The notes: generated by a model not told the origin, from the sequence alone. A stretch of 64,000 nt of DNA from Lepus europaeus (GCF_033115175.1 NC_084850.1:15531218-15595217); one strand, 5' to 3'. Shown: positions 28,270 to 40,500, numbered from the stretch's first letter. Translations and numbers: made by a program.

Positions 28270-29140
28270 TTACATGTGCCAAACAACAAATGCAACAACT
28301 GAGGAAACAAGAACAAGGAAGACAACATGAAACATGAAAATGAGAACATGAAACTGAGATGTTGAAGAGAAATCAAAATGAAATGAAGAACTCAACAGAA
28401 CAAAGGAAAAACACAGTTGAGAGCCTTAAAAACAGAATCAGTGAGATAGAAGAGAGGATATCGCATTTAGAAGACAGAGCACAGGAAAGTATACAGTCAA
28501 ACCAGACAAGAAGAGGAAATTAGAAATCTAAAAAATATTGTTGGGAATCTACAGGATACTACTAAAACAACCAACATTTGGGTTCTAGGAGTTCCTGAAG
28601 GCATGGAGAGAGAGAAAGGATTAGAAGGCCTTTTTAGTGAGATACTAGCAGAGAACTTCCTGGGATTGGAGAAAGAAAGAGACATCCAAGTACAGCAAGC
28701 ACAGAGAACTCCCAATAAACATGACCAGAAGAGATTCTTGCCACAACACATTGTAATCAAACTCATCACAGTGAAACAGAAAGAAAAGATTCTAAAATGT
28801 GCAAGAGAGAAATGTCAAATTACTCCCAGAGGATCTCCAATTAGACTCACAGCAAACATCTCATCAGAACCCTACAGGCTAGGAGGGAATGGCAAGATAT
28901 AGCCCAAGTACTAAGAGAAAAAAACTGCCATCCCAGAGTATTATATCCTGCAAAGCTCTCATTTGTGAATGAAGGTGAAATAAAGACCTTTCATAGCAAA
29001 CAGAAATTGAAAGAATTTGTCACCACTCGTCCAGCCCTGCAAAAGATGCTTAAAGATGTGTTACATGTTACACACAGAAACACAGTCATCAGTGTGAAAG
29101 AAGGTAAAGAAAGAAAATCTCTGAGTAAAAGATCACATTA
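28270..29140 (+). pseudogene. L1 ORF1 remnant (RNA-binding chaperone protein)
   Basis: L1 ORF1p coats L1 RNA. The N-terminal coiled-coil part (about 28270-28600) is full of stops. From 28603 a 99-codon open stretch keeps the RRM and C-terminal domain signatures: ENFLGLEKERDIQVQQAQRT, then HDQKRFLPQHIVIKLITVKQ and LKCAREKCQITPRGSPIRLT. It is cut by a frame change at about 28895. The remaining C-terminal domain (through FVTTRPALQKMLKDVL) lies in another frame to about 29070. Confidence 0.9.
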
Positions 29141-29175
29141 AGTTCAAAGTATATATTAGAAATATCTTTGGGGGG

Positions 29176-32100
29176 ATGGCAGAGCAAAGTCACTACTTAT
29201 CAATAATCACATTGAATGTAAGTGGCCTCAACTCTCCAGTTAAAAGGCACAGACTGGCTGATTTGATTTAAAAAAAAAACAGTCTATTTGCTGCTTACAA
29301 GAAACACATCTCTCCAACAAAGATGCATGTAGACTGGAAGTGAAAGGTTGGAAAAAGATATTCCATATGAACAGAAACAAAAAAAGAGCTGCTGTAGCCA
29401 TCTTAGTATCAAACAAAATAAACTTTAACACAAAAGCTGTTAAAAGAGACAAAGAGGGGCACTATATAATAATTGAGGGATCAATTCAGCAGGAAGATGT
29501 AACTATTATAAATGTATATGCACCTAATTACAGGGGACCGTTTATTTAAAAGATATGTTAAGGACCTTAAAGGGAGACTTAGACTCCAATACAATAGTAT
29601 TGGGGGACTTCAATACTCCACTTTCAGAAATAGACAGATCAACCGGACAGAAGATCAACAACAAAACAGCAGATTTATTTGACACTATAGCCCAGATGGA
29701 TCTAAGATATCTACAGAAATTCTCATCCTACACTTAAAGAATTTACATTCTTCTCAGCAGTACATGGAACCTACTCTAGGATTGACCACATACTAGGCCA
29801 TAAAGCAAGTCTCAGCAAATTAAAAAGAATTAGAATCGTACGATGCAGGTTCTCAAACCACAATAAAATGAAGCTGGGAATTAACAAATCAAGAATCCCT
29901 AGAACATATGCAAACATATGGAGACTTAAACAACATGCTCCTGAATGAACACTGGGTCATAGAAGAAATCAAAAGAGAAATAAACTTTCTGGAAGCAAAT
30001 GAAAATAACAACACAACATATCAAAACATATGGGATACAGCAAAAGCAGTGTTAAGAGGAAAGTTTATAGCAATAGGTGCCTACATCAAGATATTGGAAA
30101 GGCACCAAATAAATGAGCTTTCAATGCATCTCAAGAATCTAGAGACACTGCAGCAAACCAGACCCAAAACTAGTAGGAGAAGAGAAATAATTAAAATCAG
30201 AAAAGAAATCAACAGAATTGAATCAAAAAAACATTACAAAAGAATCAGCAAAATGAAGAGCTTTTTTTTGAAAAAATAAACAAAATTGACACCCCATTGG
30301 ACCAACTAACTAAAAAAGGAGAGAGAAGACCCAAATCAATACAATCAGAGAAGAAAAAGGGAATGTAACAACAGAAATAAAAAGAGTCATCAGAAATTAC
30401 TACAAAGAGTTGTATGCCAGCAAACAGGGAAATCTATCAGAAATGGATAGATTCCTGATTACAGACAACCTACCTAAATTGAACCATGAACTCACAGGAA
30501 ATCTAAACAGACCCATAACCGAGGCAGAAATGGAATCAGTAATAAAAGCCTCCCCAACAAAAAAAATCCCAGGTCCAGATGGATTCACTGCTGAATTCTA
30601 CCAGACATTTAAAGAAGAACTAACTCCAGTTCTTCTCAAAGTATTCAGAACAATTCACAAACAGGGAATCCTCCCAAATTCTTTCTATGAAGCCAGCATC
30701 ACCTTAATCCCTAAACCTGAAAAAGATGCAGCATTGAAAGAGAATTACAGACCAATTTCCCTGATGAACACAGACGCAAAAATCCTCAATAAAATTCTGG
30801 CCAATAGAATGCAACAACACATCAGAAAGATCATCCACCCAGACCAAGTGGGATTTATCCCTGGTATGCAGGGATGGTTCAACGTTCGCAAATCAACCAA
30901 TGTGATACACCACATTAACAAACTGCAGAAGAAAAAGCATATGATTATCTCAATAGATGCAGAGAAAGCATTTGATAAAATACAACACCCTTTCATGATG
31001 AAAACTCTAAGCAAATTGGGTATAGAAGGAACATTCCTGAACACGATCAAGGCAATTTATGAAAAACCCACAGCCAGTATCATATTGAATGGGGAAAAGT
31101 TGGAAGCATTTCCACTGAGATCTGGTACCAGACAGGGATGCCCACTCTCACCACTGCTCTTCAATATAGTTCTGGAATTTTTAGCCAGAGCCATTAGGCA
31201 AGAAAAACAAATTAAAGGGATACAAATTGGGAAGGAAGAACTCAAACTATCCCTCTTTGCAGATGATATGATTATTTAGGGAATCCAAAGAACTCTACTA
31301 AGAGACTATTGGAACTCATAGAAGAGTTTGGCAACGTAGCAGGATATAAAATCAATGCACAAAAATCTACAGCCTTTGTATACACAGGGAAGGCCACGGC
31401 TGAGAAAGATCAATCCCATTCAAAATAGCTACAAAAACAATCAAATACCTTGGAATAAACTTAACCAAGGACGTCAAAGATCTCTACGATGATAATTACA
31501 AATCTTAAAGAAAGAAATAGCAGAGGATACCAAAAAATGGAAAAATCTTCCATGTGCATGGATTGGAAGAATCAATATCATCAAAATATCCATTCTTCCA
31601 AAAGCAATTTATAGATTCAATGTGATACCATTCAGAATACTGAAGACCTTCTTCTCAGATCTGGAAAAAATGATGCTGAAATTCATATGGAGACACAGGA
31701 GACCTCGAATAGCTAAAGCAATCTTGTACAACAAAAACAAAGCCTGAGGCATCAGTATACCAGATTTCAAGACTTACTACAGGGCAGTTATAAACAAAAC
31801 AGCATGGTACTGGCACAGAAACAGATGGATAGACCAATGGAACAGAATAGAAACACCAGAAATCAATCCGAACATCTACAGCCAATGTATATTTGATCAA
31901 GGGTCCAAAACCAATCCCTGGAGCAAGAACAGTCTATTCAACAAATGGTGCTGGGAAAACTGGATTTCCACATGCAGAAGTATGAAGCAAGACCCCTATC
32001 TTACATGTTACACAAAAATGCACTCAACATGGATTAAAGATCTAAGCCTAGGACCTGACACCATCAAATCATTAGAGAACATTGGAGAAACCATGCAAGA

Positions 32101-32390
32101 TATAGGCACAGGCAAAGACTTCTTGGAAAAGACTCCAGAGGCACAGGCAGTCAAAGCCAAAATTAACAATTGGAATTACATCAAATTGAGAAGTTTCTGT
32201 ACTGCAAAAGAAACAGGAAAGTGAAGAGGCAACCGACAGAATGGGAAAAAATATTTGCAAATTATGCAACCAATAGAGGATTAATAACCAGAATCTACAA
32301 AGAGATCAACAAACTCCACAACAAAACAAACAACCCACTTAAGAGATGGGCCAAGAACCTCAATAGACATTTTTCAAAAGAGGAAATCCT
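29176..32390 (+). pseudogene. L1 ORF2 remnant (endonuclease and reverse transcriptase)
   Basis: ORF2p nicks DNA with its apurinic-type endonuclease and copies L1 RNA. The start is ATG at 29176 (MAEQSHYLSIITLNVSGLNS). A stop follows near 29270, and the endonuclease part runs on in pieces to about 29735 (VTIINVYAPNYRG, then VLGDFNTPLS). The reverse-transcriptase core is intact as an open stretch, 30410-31279, including [42 protein letters not shown] and the catalytic FADD at its very end, where a stop interrupts it. A deletion and shifts follow, then more C-terminal pieces to about 32390. The cysteine-rich end of ORF2 is missing. Confidence 0.94.
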
Positions 32391-32735
32391 GGCCTGCGCT
32401 GCGGCTCACTAGGCTAATCCTCCACCTGCGGCGCTGGCGCTCCGGGTTCTAGTCCCTGTTGGGGTGCCGGTTCTGTCCCAGTTGCTCCTCTTCCAGTCTA
32501 GCTCTCTGCTGTGGCCCGGGAAGGTAGTGGAGGATGGCCCAAGTGCTTGGGCCCTGCACCTGCATGGGAGACCAGGAGAAGCACCTGGCTGCTGGCTTCG
32601 GATCAGTGCAGCACGCCGGCCACAATGCTCCAGCCATAGGGGCCACTTAGGGGGTGAACCAATGGAAAAGGAAGTCCTTTCTTTCCGTCTCTCTCTCTCT
32701 CACTGTCCACTCTGCCTGTCAAAAAAAAAAAAGGG
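32390..32735 (+). mobile_element. CSINE at an L1 deletion junction, young subfamily
   Basis: Sense CSINE from TGGCCTGCGCTGCGGCTCAC to poly-A, with the duplicated B-box-like segment. Unlike its neighbours it has no visible target duplication: ORF2 sequence (AAAAGAGGAAATCC) abuts its head and L1 3' UTR (GAATTTGAAAGGAGCAAAC) abuts its tail. Between these two L1 points the ORF2 end is missing. Confidence 0.93.
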
Positions 32736-33488
32736 AATTTGAAAGGAGCAAACAATCCGACATGGGAAGTGGGATACACAGCAGACTCATAGAATGGCAG
32801 ATGTCCTAAACAGCACTCTGGCCTCAGAATCAGCCCTTAAGGCATTCAGAACCAGCTAAAAAGCCCATGAGAGTTTCACAGGCATGGAAAGCCAAGACAC
32901 TGTGGCAAAAAAACAAATTACCTGAATGAAAGATCTCTGTGAGTGATATCCCAGTGGAAAGGATGGGGCCATCACAGAAGGAGGCACCTTTCTCTGAAGG
33001 GAGGACTTCCAATTTGATTATGGCCTTGTCTAAATAAGATGGAGTTTGTGAACTCAAGAGGCTCCCATAGCCTTGGCAGCTCATGTCAAGAGCCTCGGGT
33101 GATTACTGATGTCATAAATAAGATTGTCAATTGTTAAATCAACAACAGGATTTACTGTGCACTTGCTTTCCATGTAGGATTTCTGTCCTTAATGTATTGT
33201 ACTATGCAGATTAACAGATTAACTACTCAAACAGTATTTTATACTTTGTGTATCTGTATGGGTGCAAACTGTTGAAATCTTTCCTTAGTATATACCAAGT
33301 TTATCTTCTGTATTTAAAGATAATTGAAAATGAATTTTAATGAAGAATAGGATGGGAGAGGGAGTGGGAGATGGGGTGGTTGCGGGTGGGAGGGAGCTTA
33401 TGGGGGAAAAAGCCGCTATAATCCAAAAGTTGCACTTTTGAAATTTATGTTTATTAAATAAGAGTTTTTAAAAAGAAATACTTGATGA

Positions 33489-34254
33489 ATGAGTAATTGA
33501 ATTTTTTCTCTAATGTCTGGACCTATTTCTCAAGTGGCTTTGAACCCAGAGAGGTGAGGGATAGGGCAATTAATATTTGGGACATTTCCCCCTTAACTAT
33601 CTCCATAGACAAAAGTAGACCAGAAAATCTTAAAATTACCTGCATGTCTTCTTGGCTTTTGTGTTTCAAAGCCACATAAGAAAGATGTGTAAGGTTTCTA
33701 TAGAAGAAGGGAATGGGAGCCATGGACATAAAATGACTTAGAACTTTGTGGTGGCAGAGCCTTCTCACAGACTAGAAGAAAATGCTCCAGGCTGCGGGGA
33801 GGGATAATAAAAAGGGATGCTTAAGTGCAAAGAGCAGGCAAGACCTTCTGAATAGCACTTTCTGAGAAACAGCAAGAACTAGAGAAAACAACAGACAGGA
33901 TGATTGCCAGCCTTGACGTAAACCTCCATGCCCCAACTTGGCAAAAAGGCAGTAATGCTTCTGAACCCAGAAAACACCATGCAGATTGTTGTGGCAGAGG
34001 TATGGATGATGAGTAAAGACCATGTAAGTGTCCTCATCCATCCCCAACAACTTGACACTGCATTTGCTCCAAAAACCATATAACAGCACTGGGTAAAGGG
34101 GGTAGCTAGTAAAGATGATACCCATTTATTAATTCATTCAGTTTACCACAGCGGGATAGGGGCTAGGTAGGGTCAGACATTGGGTTAATTTTTTTAAAAA
34201 AATCTATTCTGGAGCACCTTTCCTCACATTTTCTATGTTCCTTAAGAAGTGTCT
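33489..34254. other. Intergenic, nothing recognised
   Basis: Mostly unique-looking DNA with no supported gene. The open frame on the - strand near 33772-34125 has no homology I recognise. Confidence 0.55.
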
Positions 34255-34266
34255 TCCATACTGTTT

Positions 34267-34593
34267 GTTTATTTATTTATTTGAAAGGCAGAGTTACAGA
34301 GAGGCAGAGGGAGAGAGAGAGAGAGAGATAGAGAGAGAGAGGTCTTCCATCTGCTGGTTCACTATCCAAATGGCTGCAATGGTGGGAGCTGGGCCAATCT
34401 GAAGCCAGGAGCTAGGAGTTTCTTCTGGATCTCCCACGCAGGTGCAGGGGCCCAAGGAGTTGAACCATCTTCTACTGCTTTCCCAGGCCATAGCAGAGAG
34501 GAAGTGAAGCAGCCAGGACCCAATCCTACGCCCATATGGGATGCTGGCACTGCAGGTGGAAGCTTTACCTGCTATACCACAGTGCCAGCCCTG
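34267..34593 (-). mobile_element. CSINE, antisense
   Basis: GTTTATTTATTTATTTGAAA tail, long GA stretch, and CTGGTTCACTATCCAAATGG body to CCACAGTGCCAGCCC head. The duplication TCCATACTGTTT lies at 34255-34266 and 34594-34605. Confidence 0.96.
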
Positions 34594-34605
34594 TCCATAC
34601 TGTTT

Positions 34606-35690
34606 TTCAAAGCATTATCTCTTTCATTCTGCACTATTTATATTTATATTTATATTTATATACATATATAGCTAAATGTGCTAGACAACTGCAATATATT
34701 CATTTGGATATCAACATTTCCTTTAAATCTTTTTGGGTAGAAATCTTTTTATAATGTGCTACATTACTCTGTGCCTTTATCTGAGAAGGCAGAAAATACA
34801 CCTCACCTTTTGATGGCACTGGGTCATCATCATGAACATCCATTATAATACCAGACAATAAGTACAGTGGTACCCACTGCTTGGCTTTAGGAGAATATTA
34901 TATTTCTATAGTTTTCTTATCACCTCCCATGCTGTCATTGTCACTGATTACTTTTTGCTACGTGTATTTGATCTATAGCTACATTGTTCCTCTTGACTTC
35001 CTCCACTGATTTATTTTTGGGCTACAGCATGTGACTGACTAAAAAAATCCAGGTGAATAAGTATGTCAAGCCTGAGTGCACACCTTTGGGCTGTACTGTG
35101 ATCTCAGAGGGTAATCTCTCCATCCCACCCTAAAACCTCAAGAACTATGTAAAAACTGCAGCAGCCAGCTTGTTTCTCCTGATCCAAGACGTTCCTCAAG
35201 ACCTCCGTGAACTGTTTCTGTTGTGAACCTCATGCGTAGAATTCTGTGGAGTATGGTGCTTGCCTTCCCATTTACTTCTCCTTTTGTGGAAACTCCATAG
35301 GATACTCTACCTTTTTTTTCCATCACTCTCATGCTCCTCAGCCCAACAACCTAGACTGCTAACCCATCTTCCAACTTGCTGTTCTCTTCAGGGAATAAGA
35401 TCAGACACTGTATAAAAAATGATGAAAGAAAGGCTCTCAGTGAGGAGGCTGTGAGAATTTTTCTGAATAAAGTTTGTGGGCTTTAATGCATACACTGGCA
35501 CAACCATTTTGATTATTCACAAACCTTCTGAATCTTCAGTGTGCTTGAAATTCTTAATATTGCCTCTGGTAAGTGATTTCTAAGGTGTACTTTGGCACTG
35601 AGTTTTATGATTTTACTAATTAAAGTATGGCAAAGCGTCAATATGGTATAGGGGAGACAACATGATGTAAGGAGTTCCCAAAGCAGGGGC
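34606..35690. other. Intergenic, only a short AT-rich repeat
   Basis: An ATTTAT/TATTTA run near 34636-34670 and otherwise unique-looking DNA. No gene supported. Confidence 0.55.
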
Positions 35691-35880
35691 ATCTAAGCTC
35701 AAGTTTTAGCTCAGTAGTATACAGATTTTACAACTTTCAGTAAGTCACAATGTCCCTGAATCTCAATGACCTAATATGCAAAATGGAGAAACATACCTAC
35801 CCAGCAGTAAGACAATATTTACATGAAATCAACCATGTTGAAACACCAGCTTTAGAACATACTAGACACTCAGAACTTGT
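35691..35880 (+). repeat. MIR SINE remnant, sense
   Basis: AGTAAGTCACAATGTCCCTG, then CTCAATGACCTAATATGCAA followed by ATGGAGAAACATACCTAC and an end at AACATACTAGACACTCAG fits the MIR layout. Confidence 0.75.
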
Positions 35881-35887
35881 AAAATCA

Positions 35888-36153
35888 GAGCCAGCATCGT
35901 GGTGCAGTGGGTGAAGTTACTACCTGTGATGTCAGCATCCCATATGAATGCCGTTGAGTCTTGGCAGCTCCACTTTCCAGCTCCCTGCTAATGTGTCTGT
36001 TAAGGCAGTGGAGGATGGCCCAAGTGTTTGGGCTCCTGGCACCCACATAGGAGGCCTGGAAGGAATTCCTGGCTTCTGGCTTCAGCTTGGCACAGCCCTG
36101 GCCATTAAGCCATTTGGGGGGTGAACCAGCAGTTATAAGATATCTCTCACTTT

Positions 36154-36196
<43 letters not shown>

Positions 36197-36235
36197 TATA
36201 ACTATCTTCCAAATGAATGAAAAATTTTAAAACAG
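35888..36235 (+). mobile_element. CSINE, sense, with long CT run
   Basis: GAGCCAGCATCGTGGTGCAG head to CAAATGAATGAAAAATTTTA tail, with a CT run of about fifteen units at 36158-36188. The imperfect duplication AACTTGTAAAATC versus AAGTTGTAAAACATC flanks it. Confidence 0.92.
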
Positions 36236-36469
36236 GAAGTTGTAAAACATCTTGACAGTTTTATTAAACTATAGAATGGGAATCAACCAATAGCAAAGAG
36301 ATGATTTTTCTGAAGGCCTCCAATTCAACCCCTTATTTTGCATAGCGAAAATTAATCCAAAGAGGAAATGGTATGTCCAGAGTTGCATAGCCAGTTAACC
36401 ATAGAGGCAGGACAAGATGCTGGCTCTAGAATTAGGAAGCAAAACCATGTAATTCTTCAAATATTTCCA

Positions 36470-36692
36470 TTTTTTAAATATGTAGAGGGAGATATTTTCC
36501 ACACTCTCCAAATGCCTACAGGAGTCTGAAACTCAATTTGGATCTCCCACGAAAGTGGCAAGCCATCATCTGCTGCTCCCTGGGGTGTGCATTATCAGGA
36601 AGCTGGTTTATCAGTACTTGAACTAGGTACTCTGATATGGGATGTAGATATCCCAAGTGGTGTCCTACATCACTACACCAAACACCTGTTCC
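36470..36692 (-). mobile_element. CSINE remnant, antisense, badly decayed
   Basis: Only the head half is recognisable: CATCATCTGCTGCTCCCTGG, TACTCTGATATGGGATGTAG and CACTACACCAAACACCTGTT. Confidence 0.75.
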
Positions 36693-37104
36693 ACTTACAG
36701 TGTTTCGAGTTCCTATAATGGAGAGTTGTTACACGATTTTTCTTTTATTATTTTTTACTGGTTGGACCCAATTTTGCCTCCTGGAGCAGCACAGAACCAG
36801 TTGAATTCCTCATTAACAAGGCAGCTTTCACACATTCTGGGGTTGTAATCATGTTCATACATTCCTTTTCTAGGATCCCAGTTTCCAATGCTGTCAACTC
36901 ATCATTTGTATAGGAAGCTTTCCAAAACCATTACAGTTTTGGTTGGCCATCTGTCTCTGGCTAGGCTCCTGCCCATCAATATCCTTCCTAAAGGTGGCAC
37001 TAAAAGAGCAGAGAGCAATCTTGTAATTATGTGATAAGATAGATTACTTTCCTCAATCTATTAACTATTTCCGTTGCTGTGACTGAAAACCGCATTTACT
37101 TTCT

Positions 37105-38080
37105 TTAAAAAAAAAACTTTTATTTACTAAATATAAATTTCCAAAGTACAGTTTATGGATTACAGTGGCTTTTTCCCCCCATAACTTCCCTCCCACCCTC
37201 GACCCTCCCATCTCCTGCTCCCTCTCCCATTCCATTTACATCAAGATTCATTTTCAATTATCTTTATATACAGAAGATCGATTTAGTATATATTAAGTAA
37301 AGATTTCATCAGTTTGCACCAACACAGAACATAAAGTGTAAAATATTGTTTGAGTACTAGTTATAGCATTAATTCACATTGGACAACACATTAAGGACAG
37401 AGATCCCACATAAGGAGTAAGTACACAGTGACTCCTGTTGTTGACTTAACAATTTGACACTCTTGTTTATGGTGTCAGAAATCTCCCTAGGTTCTAGTCA
37501 TGAGTTTCCAAGGCTGTGGAAGCCTCTTGAGTTTGCTGACTTCGATCTTATTTAGACAAGGTCATAGTCAAAATGGAAGTTCTCTCCTCCCTTCAAAGAA
37601 AGGTAACTCCTTCTTTGATGGCCCACTCTTTCTACTGGGATCTCACTCACAGAGACCTTTCATTTAGGTTTTTTTTTCCAGAGTGTCTTGGCTTTCCATG
37701 CCTAAAATACTCTCATGGGCTTTTCAGCCAGATCTGAGTGCCTTAAGGGCTGATTCTGAGGCCAGAGTGCTATTTAGGACATCTGCCATTCTATGAGTCT
37801 GCTGTGTATCCCACTTCCCATGTTGGATCATTCTCTCCCTTTTTTATTCTATCAGTTAGTATTCGCAGACACTAGTCTTGTTTGTGTGATCCCTTTGACT
37901 CTTAGACCTATCAATGTGATCAATTGTGACCTGAAATTGATCACTTGTACTAGTGAGATGGCATTGGTACATGCAATCTTGATGGGATTGTATTGGAGCA
38001 CATTTAGTTTCTTTATAAATCACTTGAAAATGTTCACCCAGATATTGTTCACATTGACTGTTGCCAAGCCATGAGTCTCC
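37105..38080 (-). mobile_element. L1 3' UTR, antisense
   Basis: Truncated L1 beginning (on +) with AAACTTTTATTTACTAAATA and CCACCCTCGACCCTCCCATC, running through the 3' UTR (GATCTTATTTAGACAAGGTC at about 37545) to GATCCCTTTGACTCTTAGAC near 37892 and GAGATGGCATTGGTACATGC at about 37956. It is collinear and not inverted, so it serves as the reference against which the inversion at 25798-26530 is seen. Target duplication not found. Confidence 0.93.
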
Positions 38081-38510
38081 GTATTAATTTCCAAGGGCTG
38101 GTATAATAAATTACTACAGACTTTGTGGCTTAATAAATAGAATTATATTCTCTTTCAGTTCTGGAGGCCAGAATTCTGAAATCAAGATGTCAGCAAGACC
38201 AAGCTCCCTGAAGGTTTTACAAGAACCTTTCCTTGCCTCTTCCAGCTTCTGGTGATTCTAGGCATTACTTGGCTTGAGGTAGCATCACTATAATCTCTGC
38301 CTGCATCTTCACATGGTCTTCCCCTCTTCTTCCTGTGGGTCTTCTTTATGTATATCTTGTAAGGATGCTTGTCAGTGGATTTAGGATTCACCTGGATAAT
38401 CCAGGAGTTTTCGTTTTGGGATCCTAAATTTATTTACATTTGCAAAGAATCTTTTGCCTAATAAAGTCCCATTTATAGATTCCAAGGATTAAGGTAGACA
38501 TGTATACCAA
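38081..38510 (+). repeat. Ancient eutherian repeat (family not assigned)
   Basis: GTTCTGGAGGCCAGAATTCT, GCCTCTTCCAGCTTCTGGTG, CTCTGCCTGCATCTTCACAT and ACCTGGATAATCCAGGAG are widespread in mammalian genomes in this order. I recognise the consensus but cannot name the family with confidence. Confidence 0.65.
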
Positions 38511-38552
38511 CTTAAAAAAGTTCATGGAAAGTGGAATTGAGAAAGATTTTTT

Positions 38553-38893
38553 GGGAGGCTGGTGTTGTATCGTAGCAGGTAATGCCACTGCTTGCAATGC
38601 CAGCATTCCATATTAGTGCCAATTTGTGTCTCGGCTGCTCCACTTCAGTTCCAGCTCCCTGATAATGTACCTGGGAAAAGCAGCAGAATGTGGCCCAACT
38701 GTTTTGACCCCTGCCACCCATGTGGGAGAACCAGAAGGAGCTCCAGGCTCTGGTTTCAGCCTGGCCCAGCCCTGGCCCTTGTGGCAACCTGGAGAGTGAA
38801 CCAGCAGATGGAAGATTCATTCTCTCCCTCTCTCTCACTCCCCCATCTCTCTCTGTAACTGTGACTTTCAAATGAAAAAATAAATCTTTAAAA
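38553..38893 (+). mobile_element. CSINE, sense
   Basis: GGGAGGCTGGTGTTGTATCG head to AAAAAATAAATCTTTAAAAT tail. It is inserted into an older inverted-repeat element (see 38505-39345). Confidence 0.93.
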
Positions 38894-38972
38894 TGTTTCT
38901 TATTAAACTACTAAATGTTTATTGTTAAAAGTCTTTGAAATTCATACACAATTTGTACATTATACACATTTT

Positions 38973-39306
38973 TAAAAAAGATTTATTTATTTACTTGAAA
39001 GTCAGAATTACATGGAGAGAGAAGGAGAGGTAGAGAGATATAGAGAGGTCTTCCATCCACTGGTTCACTCCCCAGATGGTTGTAATGGCCAGAGCAGTGC
39101 TGATTCAGAGCCAGGAGCCAGGAGCTTACTCCGGGTCTTCCACGTGGGTTCAGGGGCCCAAGGAGTTGGGCCATCTCCTACTGTTTTCCCAGGCTATAAC
39201 AGAGAGTTGGATCAGAAGTGAAGCAGCCGGGACTCGAACTGGAGCCCACATGGGATGCTGGCACTGTAGGCGGTGGCTTAACCCACTATGCCACAGCGCC
39301 AGCCCC
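38973..39306 (-). mobile_element. CSINE, antisense
   Basis: Perfect duplication TATACACATTTT at 38961-38972 and 39307-39318. The body reads CACTGGTTCACTCCCCAGAT to CTATGCCACAGCGCCAGCCC. Confidence 0.97.
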
Positions 39307-39318
39307 TATACACATTTT

Positions 39319-39829
39319 CTATGAATTTTTTGAAGACCCCACCTCTGCATGGATATTTGGAGAGCAACCATGCTACCCACTACAGCCTCCCATTTTATAA
39401 ATGAACAAGAATTTTTTGGAACAGGAAGGTAGTACTTTTCATTTACCTACATTGCTTTTACTGTTATTCTAACTTTCACTTCTGAGGCCACACCAGGTGG
39501 TTTGAAAATTGTGCCAAAATAATAAGAGTTTAGTGCTTTGCTAGGTTTGTGCTTACCTGCTATTGTAGAACCTCTAGTCTCTATCAAAAATCATCTCTCC
39601 TGCAGGCTGCCTTAAGAGCTCCTGGCATTTAAAGGTCTCTTCAGCTTCTGCTCTGCTGCACTACAGCAAGGTGTCCATGCCTAGAAAGCTATTGTATAAG
39701 GGTGTCCCATGGTTGCCTGACCAGCCTCATGATACCTCCTCCCATAGATACAACCATTTGGTTGGTGCTATCTCCTCAGATGTAGGTGTCATTGGGGAAA
39801 ATCCTATCCAGCTCTTCTGTGGTCCCTAG
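39319..39829. other. Intergenic, no gene recognised
   Basis: Apart from the end of the inverted-repeat element the DNA looks unique. Confidence 0.55.
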
Positions 39830-39840
39830 ACAATTTTCCT

Positions 39841-39867
39841 TGATTTGTTTACTTGAAAGGCAGAGTT

Positions 39868-39920
<53 letters not shown>

Positions 39921-40148
39921 TTCCATCTCCTGGTTCATTCCCCAGGTGGCCACAACAGCCAGAGATAAGCTGGTCTGAAGCCTGGAGCTTCTTCTGGGTA
40001 TCCCATATGAGTGCAGAGGCCCAAGGACTTGGACCATCCTCCACTGCTTCCCCAGACACATTAGTGGGAAGCTGGATTGGAAGTTGAGCACCTGGGACTT
40101 TAATCGGCACCCATATGGGATGCTGGTATCATATCCAATGCTTGCAGG
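39841..40148 (-). mobile_element. CSINE, antisense, with long GA run
   Basis: TTGTTTACTTGAAAGGCAGA tail and about twenty GA units at 39875-39915, then the body to CATATGGGATGCTGG. The outermost head is missing or diverged. Imperfect duplication CAATTTTCCTT / CAATTTCCCTT. Confidence 0.9.
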
Positions 40149-40389
40149 CAATTTCCCTTTAGTTCCCTACATCTCACACAGATTACACAGAGGACTGTAT
40201 TTCTCTAGTGGGAGACAGTCTGCTGGGCCTGAGGACAACCTGTGTGATAGAGAATTTTGCTTCCTGACTTAGCCCAAGGCTCCAGGCTGTCTGCTCCCAT
40301 CATTCTCTGTGCTTCCCTTTTCATGTCACTGGTCCAGTCTCTTCCTTCCCTGCTGTTCTACAGGCTCCATTAAGGGAAGTGACTAAGTG

Positions 40390-40500
40390 AGCCTTGTCTA
40401 TCATCGTGTTCTCATTTCCTAGTGCAGAGCCAGCCACAGAGTAGGACTGTCAGTAAATGCTTATTAAGTGAACAGGTGCTGAATGACTAGTGGCACTACC
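40390..40500 (+). repeat. L2 LINE 3' end, sense
   Basis: GTGCAGAGCCAGCCACAGAG, AGGACTGTCAGTAAATGC and TTATTAAGTGAACAGGTGC follow the L2 3' terminal layout. Confidence 0.7.

Larger units (their letters stand above)
27227..33472 (+). mobile_element. Nearly complete but inactivated rabbit L1
   Basis: Bounded by a perfect 16-base target duplication AAGAAATACTTGATGA (27211-27226 and 33473-33488). In order: a 5' UTR starting ACACAGAGCCAAGATGGTGG; a GA microsatellite at about 28099-28142; a broken ORF1 (about 28270-29140); a broken ORF2 (29176 to about 32390); an inserted CSINE (32390-32735); and a 3' UTR with G-rich purine stretch ending in TTATTAAATAAGAGTTTTTA. The end of ORF2 and the start of the 3' UTR are missing at the CSINE. 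With several stops and shifts it cannot make the proteins it would need to move. Confidence 0.96.
38505..39345. mobile_element. Short inverted-repeat element split by two CSINEs
   Basis: The left part CTTAAAAAAGTTCATGGAAA (about 38511) and the right part TTTCTATGAATTTTTTGAAG (about 39317) are inverted repeats of each other. The CSINEs at 38553-38893 and 38973-39306 sit between. Similar ends occur at 45113-45590 and 58780-58905. Probably a non-autonomous DNA transposon; family name not assigned. Confidence 0.55.

Noticed and set aside
30410-31279. Reverse transcriptase that might belong to a novel or domesticated system
   Set aside because: Flanking ORF1 and endonuclease remnants, a 16-base target duplication and the L1 3' UTR show it is part of a dead L1.
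33772-34125. A 117-codon open frame on the - strand
   Set aside because: No homology, no splice or promoter context, and low-complexity hydrophobic translation. Most likely chance.
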